Source of the DNA: Bradyrhizobium amphicarpaeae
Lineage (GTDB): Bacteria > Pseudomonadota > Alphaproteobacteria > Rhizobiales > Xanthobacteraceae
Assembly: GCF_002266435.3 (NCBI RefSeq)
Contig: NZ_CP029426.2
Span: 6,850,001-6,914,000 of the forward strand
Length of the DNA: 64,000 nucleotides
Direction of reading: 5' to 3'
Numbering within the stretch: position 1 is the first letter of the stretch; the number at the start of each line of letters is the position of its first letter. The position numbers and the translations under genes are program-made. The notes under the pieces are model-generated. The model was not told where the DNA came from, made no database searches, and saw nothing but the letters and a program-made list of their open reading frames with translations. This document shows positions 58,519 through 64,000 of the stretch, piece by piece.

Positions 58519-58791
58519 CTATGCCGCGTTCGCCAGGTGCAGCTGCGTCGCCACCATCCGCTCCAGCGTCTCGACGGACTGGAAATTCTCCGGCGTGATC
58601 TCGGCTTGCGGGATGGTGAAGTCGAATTCGGCTTCGACGCCGAGCATCAGATTGACCATATCCATCGAGGTCAGGCCGGCATCGACGAGCTTGGCGGACG
58701 GCGTGACGTCCGCGGCGAGCGAATTCTGTTCGAGGATGCCCTTCACCAGCTTGATGATGCGATTGCGCAATTCGGTATCGAAGGCTTGCAT
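58519..58791 (-). CDS. Acyl/aminoacyl carrier protein
   Basis: This 90-residue four-helix carrier protein has the phosphopantetheine site DAGLTSMDMVNLM, with Ser42 as the attachment residue. The overall charge is acidic. The ATG at 58791 has GGGA 8 bases upstream; a TTG at 58797 is less likely. It is divergent from a flavoprotein and sits about 1.6 kb from the amino acid:[carrier protein] ligase, and known ligases of that type charge a carrier encoded close by. It therefore probably carries an aminoacyl (glycyl) thioester rather than a fatty acid. Confidence 0.88.
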   Translation of the reverse strand: MQAFDTELRNRIIKLVKGILEQNSLAADVTPSAKLVDAGLTSMDMVNLMLGVEAEFDFTIPQAEITPENFQSVETLERMVATQLHLANAA

Positions 58792-59147
58792 CGGCAAATT
58801 CCCGTCTGTCTGTCAAAGGTCGGACCGGCTTGCCGCTACGATGGGCACGGCCAGCGGGTCCCGCAATGGGCGACACCATTACTTCGCGTTTCTTAGTAAA
58901 CGATGACTCAGATTGTCTGGAATTCGACCTTCTTCCAGATCCCTAACGCGATGCCGGAAAAACGGCGGATGCAAACAACCGGACCTTAACTGTTCGTTCG
59001 GAATTGGGCTTTGTTTACCCTCTATTTCATCGACGAATTTGAATTAAATCCGTAGCCTCATCTCACAAGCAAGATGGCCGGAGGATCGCTTACGCGCATC
59101 GCGAATGATGCCGGCGATCTCGAACGGCAAACCGGAGGCGGACGAGT
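58792..59147. other. 356-bp divergent intergenic region of the carrier-protein module
   Basis: No gene is seen here. It separates the carrier-protein gene (minus) from the flavoprotein gene (plus) and must contain both promoters. The stretch 58985-59055 is clearly richer in A+T than its surroundings and is the best place for a promoter, but no convincing -35/-10 pair or operator was found. GGAGG for the flavoprotein gene is near 59133. Confidence 0.5.
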
Positions 59148-60365
59148 ATGAACGTGCGTGAAGCAGTCCTCACTGTCGACGAAACCGAAACGAGCTTCCT
59201 CGAGCAGGGCCCCTCCCTGATCGAGCGCGCCGCCCGGACCGCCGCGGCGGCCGCAGCCGACGCAGACGGAGTCGATCGCGACGCCCGCTTCCCCCACAAG
59301 GCTTTCGAGGTCGCGCGCGAGCAGAAGCTGCTCGGCGTCATGATCCCGGTCGAGTTCGGCGGCTTCGGTGCCTCCATCTACGACGTCACCGACATCTGCT
59401 ACACGCTCGGACGGGCCTGCGCCTCGACCGCGATGATCTACGCGATGCACCAGACCAAGGTTGCCTGCGTCATCCGGCACGGTCACGGCATCCCCTGGAT
59501 GGAAACCATGATGCGCCGGGTCGCCCGCGACCAGTGGCTGCTCGCCTCCTCCACCACCGAAGGCCAGAACGGCGGCAACATCCGCGCCAGCGCCGCTGCC
59601 GTCGACCACGCCGGCGATACCGTTTCACTGGTGCGCGATGCCACCGTGATCTCCTACGGCGCGGAAGCCGACGGCCTCGTCACCATCGCCCGCCGCGCCA
59701 CCGAGGCCGCCGCGTCCGACCAGGTTCTGCTGGCGCTCGCCAAGGACGACTACTCGCTGAAGCGGACGCTGGGCTGGGAAACGCTCGGCATGCGCGGCAC
59801 CTGCTCGACCGGCTTCGAGCTGAAAGTGGATTGCCCCGCCGATCGCGTCTTCCCGGAATCCTATGACAAGATCCACGCCCAGACCATGACGCCGTTCGCG
59901 CATCTGTGCTGGTCGTCGGCCTGGACCGGCATCGCCGCCGCAGCCGTGACCCGCGCGCAGGCCTTCATCCGCAAGGCGGCCCGCAGCTCCGGCGGCCAGA
60001 TGCCGCCAGCCGCGGCGCATTTCACCGCCGCCAAGATGTCGCTGGCGAAGCTTCGCGCGCTGCTGTCGGCCAATATCGATGCCTTCGCCCGCGCCGAGCA
60101 TGACGAGCGTGCGCTGAGTTCGCTCGACTTCCAGTCGTCGATCACGCTTCTGAAGGTGCAGGCCTCCGAACTCGCGGTCGAGACCGTGATGCATGCGATG
60201 CGCACGGCCGGCCTCTCCGGCTACCGCAACGACGGCGAATTCACCATGGGCCGGCATCTCCGCGACGTGCTGTCGTCCCCGATCATGATCAACAACGACC
60301 GCATTCTGGCCAATGCGGCGACATCGACGCTGATGAGCGGCGTGCCGACAAGCCTTCGCGACTGA
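59148..60365 (+). CDS. Acyl-CoA dehydrogenase-like flavoprotein of the carrier-protein module
   Basis: This 405-residue protein has the acyl-CoA dehydrogenase fold (LLGVMIPVEFGGFGASIYDV; ASSTTEGQNGGNIR; C-terminal GRHLRDVLSSPIMINNDRIL). It is divergent from standard members. At the position of the medium-chain enzyme's catalytic Glu (EGT motif) the alignment by eye gives Ile (IMINND), and the usual GGGSD motif is replaced by GQNGGN. Such relatives can act on carrier-bound substrates, as prolyl-carrier oxidases do. It is followed after 39 bp by the carrier-protein ligase, so it may oxidise an aminoacyl-carrier thioester; this is inference. Confidence 0.85.
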   Translation: MNVREAVLTVDETETSFLEQGPSLIERAARTAAAAAADADGVDRDARFPHKAFEVAREQKLLGVMIPVEFGGFGASIYDVTDICYTLGRACASTAMIYAMHQTKVACVIRHGHGIPWMETMMRRVARDQWLLASSTTEGQNGGNIRASAAAVDHAGDTVSLVRDATVISYGAEADGLVTIARRATEAAASDQVLLALAKDDYSLKRTLGWETLGMRGTCSTGFELKVDCPADRVFPESYDKIHAQTMTPFAHLCWSSAWTGIAAAAVTRAQAFIRKAARSSGGQMPPAAAHFTAAKMSLAKLRALLSANIDAFARAEHDERALSSLDFQSSITLLKVQASELAVETVMHAMRTAGLSGYRNDGEFTMGRHLRDVLSSPIMINNDRILANAATSTLMSGVPTSLRD

Positions 60366-60404
60366 ATCAATAACAACAAATTCAAGATAGCAGGACATCG
60401 CGCC

Positions 60405-61385
60405 ATGAATATTGCCATTCTCTCCGACTCGCCCGCGACCGCGCCGCAAATGGTCGATCCGCTCGATCATCTCGCCGACAAGCTGTTCCACCGCATGGGT
60501 GCCGACGGCGTCTACGCCCGCACCGCACTCTATGAAGGCGTCGTCGAGAAGCTCGCCGCGCTGATCACTGGCCATCGCGAGAGCGGCACCGAGGTGATGC
60601 GCTTCCCGCCGGTGATGAGCCGGGCCCAACTGGAGAAATCCGGCTATCTCAAGAGCTTCCCGAACCTGCTCGGCTGCGTCTGCGGCCTGCACGGCACCGA
60701 ACGCGAGATCAACGCTGCGGTGAGCCGCTTCGATGCCGGCGGCGACTGGACCACCTCGCTGTCGCCCGCCGACCTCGTACTGTCGCCCGCCGCCTGCTAT
60801 CCGGTCTATCCGATCGCGGCGAGCCGCGGACCTTTGCCGAAGGGCGGCCTGCGCTTCGACGTCGCCGCGGATTGCTTCCGCCGCGAGCCGTCGAAGCATC
60901 TCGACCGGCTGCAATCGTTCCGGATGCGCGAATATGTCTGCATCGGCACAGCCGATGACGTCTCCGATTTCCGCGACCGCTGGATGGTGCGCGCGCAGGC
61001 GATCGCGACCGACCTCGGCCTGACCTTCCGTGTCGACTACGCCAGCGATCCTTTCTTCGGCCGCGTCGGCCAGATGAAGGCGGTGAGCCAGAAGCAGCAG
61101 CAGCTCAAGTTCGAGCTGCTCATTCCGCTGCGCTCGGAAGAGCAGCCGACGGCCTGCATGAGCTTCAACTATCATCGCGAGCATTTCGGCACGACCTGGG
61201 GAATCCAGGATGCCAATGGCGAGCCGGCCCATACCGGCTGCGTCGCCTTCGGGATGGACCGGCTGGCGGTCGCCATGTTCCACACCCACGGCACCGATCT
61301 TTCCGCCTGGCCCGCCAAGGTGCGGGACGTCCTGGGCCTGCAGCCGCAGGTCGCGGCCGACGCCCATGTCGAAGGTTGGCGCTAA
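60405..61385 (+). CDS. Amino acid--[acyl-carrier-protein] ligase (truncated seryl-tRNA-synthetase homologue)
   Basis: This 326-residue class II aminoacyl-tRNA-synthetase-like enzyme lacks a tRNA-binding arm. It activates an amino acid with ATP and loads it on the phosphopantetheine of a carrier protein. Motif 2 is DCFRREPSKHLDRLQSFRMR and motif 3 is AFGMDRLAVAMF. The zinc ligands known for the Bradyrhizobium enzyme Bll0957 (Cys131, Glu176, Cys279) are at exactly these positions, and I recall that enzyme prefers glycine. It lies between the flavoprotein and a GNAT-like gene, with the carrier protein divergent nearby. The cellular end product is unknown. Confidence 0.95.
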   Translation: MNIAILSDSPATAPQMVDPLDHLADKLFHRMGADGVYARTALYEGVVEKLAALITGHRESGTEVMRFPPVMSRAQLEKSGYLKSFPNLLGCVCGLHGTEREINAAVSRFDAGGDWTTSLSPADLVLSPAACYPVYPIAASRGPLPKGGLRFDVAADCFRREPSKHLDRLQSFRMREYVCIGTADDVSDFRDRWMVRAQAIATDLGLTFRVDYASDPFFGRVGQMKAVSQKQQQLKFELLIPLRSEEQPTACMSFNYHREHFGTTWGIQDANGEPAHTGCVAFGMDRLAVAMFHTHGTDLSAWPAKVRDVLGLQPQVAADAHVEGWR

Positions 61386-61412
61386 CAGCTTGAACCAGAT
61401 CCGGAGGACCGC

Positions 61413-62378
61413 ATGAGCGAAGAGTGCGGAGCGGTTCTCCGAAAAGATCATGCTGAAACAACAGACCAAACGAGGCCTGTCATTTCCACGGGTAAGACGA
61501 GCGTGATTCACACCAAGGTGCGATGCCGCGAGATCACCGAGTCGGACGCCGAAGCGGTCGCGGATCTGCTGTCGCGCGGCTTCGTCGGTCGCTCACGGAA
61601 CTATTGGATCCAGGGTCTGCGCCGGCAGGCCTTCCGATCCGTTCCGGAGGGTTATCCCCGCTTCGGCTACATGCTCGATAGTGACGGCACGCCAGTCGGC
61701 GTGCTGCTACTGATCTACACGGCGCGGAAGAACGGCGAAGAGACCACCATCCAGTGCAATCTGTCGAGCTGGTATGTCGATCCCGCCTACCGCAATTATG
61801 CCCCGCTGCTGACCAAGATCGCGCAGCGGCACAAGGACGTGACTTATTTCAACATCAGCCCGGCGCCGTGGACCTGGCCGATCATCGAAACGCAGGGCTT
61901 TCGCGCCTATTGCCGCGGCATATTCTTCTCGGTGCCTGCCCTGGCGCGGCCCCCGCGCTGGAGCGAGATCGAGGTCATCCCGCCTCACGCCAAGACGATC
62001 GAGGGGCTTTCCGAAGCCGAAGCCGAACTGCTGACGCGGCATGCGCGCTACAATTGCCTCAGCCTCGTCTGCCGCACGCCGAAGGGAACATTCCCCTTCA
62101 TCCTGCAACCGGTGCGCATCCGCCGCGGCTTCCTCGCGCCCCCTGCGATGAAGCTGATCTATTGCCGCAGTGCTGCGGAATACGCCCTCTGTGCAGGGCG
62201 CATCGGCCGCCTGCTGCTGCGGCTCGGCAAGATCGCGGTGACGATCGATTCCAATGGGCCGATTCCCGGCCTGGTCGGTTTCTATACCGAGCGGCGCGGC
62301 CGCAAATATTTCAAAGGACCGCACCGGCCGCAACTCGGTGATCTCACCGATACGGAACTGGTGCTGTACGGGCCGTAA
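61413..62378 (+). CDS. GNAT-like acyltransferase of the carrier-protein module
   Basis: This 321-residue protein has a GNAT-like N-terminal half: REITESDAEAVADLLSRGF, then GVLLLIYTARKNGEETTIQC and the acyl-CoA-loop-like LSSWYVDPAYRNYAPLLTKI. The C-terminal half is not recognised. GGAGG lies 5 bases before the ATG. It is 27 bp after the ligase, so it belongs to the same operon. It could transfer the carrier-bound aminoacyl group to an acceptor, in the way that aminoacyl transferases with GNAT folds do; this is inference. Confidence 0.82.
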   Translation: MSEECGAVLRKDHAETTDQTRPVISTGKTSVIHTKVRCREITESDAEAVADLLSRGFVGRSRNYWIQGLRRQAFRSVPEGYPRFGYMLDSDGTPVGVLLLIYTARKNGEETTIQCNLSSWYVDPAYRNYAPLLTKIAQRHKDVTYFNISPAPWTWPIIETQGFRAYCRGIFFSVPALARPPRWSEIEVIPPHAKTIEGLSEAEAELLTRHARYNCLSLVCRTPKGTFPFILQPVRIRRGFLAPPAMKLIYCRSAAEYALCAGRIGRLLLRLGKIAVTIDSNGPIPGLVGFYTERRGRKYFKGPHRPQLGDLTDTELVLYGP

Positions 62379-62578
62379 CGAGGGCTGTCGGACCCAACTA
62401 CCGCTGTGCCGCGCGATGGCGACCAACTCTTGCAGGCACCTCAGCAATTGGGACGGGATCCTCATCGCCGGTCACCCTCCGTAAACTACTGCGCTTAAGG
62501 GAATTTTCCGGCCTCTTCGCTACACTCGGTGGTTGAATTAGGTTGCGTTAGGCCTATTGCCGAGATCCCGCCGAACCC

Positions 62579-64000
62579 ATGATGTCGACCCACGACAACG
62601 AGCTTGGTGCACACCGCGAGCAAGGCCCGGAAGCCCTGGTCGCGCTGAGCCAGCTTGCGCTCGACCGCATGGAGCAGGGCGTCTGCGTCTACGACGCCGA
62701 TAACCGGATCGTGCTGGTCAACCAACGCTATCTGTCGCTGTTCGACATGTCGGCCGACATCGTGCGGGTGGGCACGAGCTACCGCGAGGTGCTCGCGCAT
62801 AGTGCGACGCGCGGCAATTTTGCCCAGGATCAGCTCGACACGCTGTATTCGTCCCGGATCGCGCAGATCGCAGGCGGAAAGCCGTTCCGCACCGAGCAGC
62901 GGCTTGCGAGCGGCCTCGTCATGTCGCTCGAGATGAAGCCGCTTCCCGGCGGCGGCTGGATGACGATCTGCGACGATGTCACCCGCCTCGCCCGGCTCGA
63001 AAGCGAATTACGCGTGCAAACCGAGCGCAGCCAGCACGCGCTCGCCAACATGTCGCACGGCCTCATCATGTACGACGCCGACAGCCGCGTCGTCGTTTGC
63101 AACGAACGCTTCCTGAACCTCTACAATCTCGATTCCGACGTCGTGAAACCAGGCGTCCCGCATCGTGCGGTGCTCGACCATTGGGTCTCGCGCGGCAATC
63201 AGCCGGGCATGTCTGCCGACGAATTTCACGTCTCCAGGTTGGAGGACGTGCGCACCAGAAGGGCGAAATCCCTGCTGGTGATGCGTTACGACGGACGCAT
63301 GGTGCAGACGGTCTCCCGCTTCCTGCCCGACGGCGGCTGGGTCACCGTGCACGAGGACGTCACGGAGCGGTTGCAATACGAGGAAACGCTGAGGCAGCAG
63401 AATGTCATGCTCGATGCGGCGTTGGAGAACATGGCGCACGGGCTCGCCTTCTACGACAGCGACATGCGGCTGCGGATCTGCAACACCACCTATCGCAAAC
63501 TCTACCGGTTGTCGCCAGAGGAGACCAGGCCCGGCACGCACCTGGCCGAGCTGATCGAGCGTTCGATGGCGAACGGCGCGTTCTCTTCCGAATACAGCCC
63601 GCAGCAGCTGCTGGAAGCCGCCAGTGCCAGGATCGCCGATCGCGACGCCTCTCCGATGCGCCGACGGATGTCGGACGACACCGTGATTTCGGTCAGGTAC
63701 TGCGCTCTAGCGCAGGGCGGCTTCGTCGCCACCTACGAGGACATCACCGAGCGCGAACATGCGATCGGGGAACTGAGCGAGCAGTATCGCCGCTTCGACG
63801 CCGCACTGAACAACATGAGCCAGGGCCTGTGCATGCTCGATGCGAGCCTGCACGTCATCGTGTGCAATCGCCGCTACATCGAGATGTACGGCTTGTCGCC
63901 CGATATCGTGAAGCCCGGCGTCTCGATGCGCGAGATCATGGAGCACAGCTGCGAGCTCGGCATCCACCAGAACACCACAGCCGCGCGGCTCTATGCCGAT
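62579..64000 (+). CDS. Tandem PAS-domain signalling protein, 3' end beyond the window
   Basis: The frame is open for 474 codons to the window edge. It contains four PAS units of about 126 residues, starting near residues 28, 153, 280 and 409. Each begins with a version of ALxNMxxGLxxYDxDxRxxxCN, the pattern of the PAS_7 group, and most have a later xPGxxxREVLxH-type segment. No signal peptide or membrane helix is seen. In Bradyrhizobium such arrays usually precede GGDEF-EAL or histidine kinase domains, but the output domain is outside this window. Confidence 0.88.
   Translation, partial: MMSTHDNELGAHREQGPEALVALSQLALDRMEQGVCVYDADNRIVLVNQRYLSLFDMSADIVRVGTSYREVLAHSATRGNFAQDQLDTLYSSRIAQIAGGKPFRTEQRLASGLVMSLEMKPLPGGGWMTICDDVTRLARLESELRVQTERSQHALANMSHGLIMYDADSRVVVCNERFLNLYNLDSDVVKPGVPHRAVLDHWVSRGNQPGMSADEFHVSRLEDVRTRRAKSLLVMRYDGRMVQTVSRFLPDGGWVTVHEDVTERLQYEETLRQQNVMLDAALENMAHGLAFYDSDMRLRICNTTYRKLYRLSPEETRPGTHLAELIERSMANGAFSSEYSPQQLLEAASARIADRDASPMRRRMSDDTVISVRYCALAQGGFVATYEDITEREHAIGELSEQYRRFDAALNNMSQGLCMLDASLHVIVCNRRYIEMYGLSPDIVKPGVSMREIMEHSCELGIHQNTTAARLYAD

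Noticed and set aside
59625..61511. Open frame of 628 codons on the minus strand
   Set aside because: It is antisense to the flavoprotein and the carrier-protein ligase, both of which are unmistakable on the plus strand.

Overview
The window is high-GC alphaproteobacterial chromosome and looks like Bradyrhizobium. The strongest single clue is the gene at 60405-61385. It is 326 residues long and has Cys131, Glu176 and Cys279, which matches what I recall of the Bradyrhizobium glycine:[carrier protein] ligase Bll0957. The intergenic palindromic repeats, the many acyl-CoA enzymes, the sortase pair, the urt/fmd/ami cluster and the tandem-PAS protein all fit a soil rhizobium. No rRNA, tRNA, insertion sequence, phage gene or CRISPR array was seen. 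Almost every interval between genes is shorter than 300 bp.

Left part (1-25300). An RND efflux pair (permease cut by the window edge, plus lipoprotein adaptor) is divergent from a seven-gene run. That run holds an iron-ADH-like reductase, an acyl-CoA synthetase and a complete Dpp/Opp-type ABC importer, so it probably imports and activates an unknown organic acid or peptide-like compound. A small membrane protein with the residue pattern of alkaline ceramidases follows, with two TetR-style operators in its promoter. Next is an acyl-CoA degradation island: biotin-dependent acyl-CoA carboxylase alpha and beta, a BKACE-family enzyme, an AraC regulator, a glutathione transferase, two acyl-CoA dehydrogenases, an acyl-CoA synthetase and an orphan LivK-type binding protein.

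Middle part (25285-40200). This is a cell-surface region. It has three family-2 glycosyltransferases, a Cro/CI-type regulator divergent from a VIT/vWA protein that carries an LPxTA sorting signal, and the sortase that should process it. An NDP-forming acyl-CoA synthetase, a lone MCE/MlaD protein and a large autotransporter follow.

Right part (40406-64000). A minus-strand operon, urtABCDE-fmdA-fmdB-amiE, takes up urea or short-chain amides and hydrolyses formamide and aliphatic amides. It is divergent from a 1123-residue NCS1-transporter/histidine-kinase fusion and its LuxR-type response regulator, which very likely control it. After a Baeyer-Villiger-type monooxygenase, a secreted trypsin-like protease, a HAD hydrolase and the methionine-salvage pair mtnP-mtnA comes the carrier-protein module. 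It contains an acyl carrier protein, an acyl-CoA-dehydrogenase-like flavoprotein, the amino acid:[carrier protein] ligase and a GNAT-like acyltransferase. The window ends inside a protein made of tandem PAS domains.

The two most interesting systems are the carrier-protein module (58519-62378) and the transporter-kinase fusion with its divergent amide operon (40406-52889).
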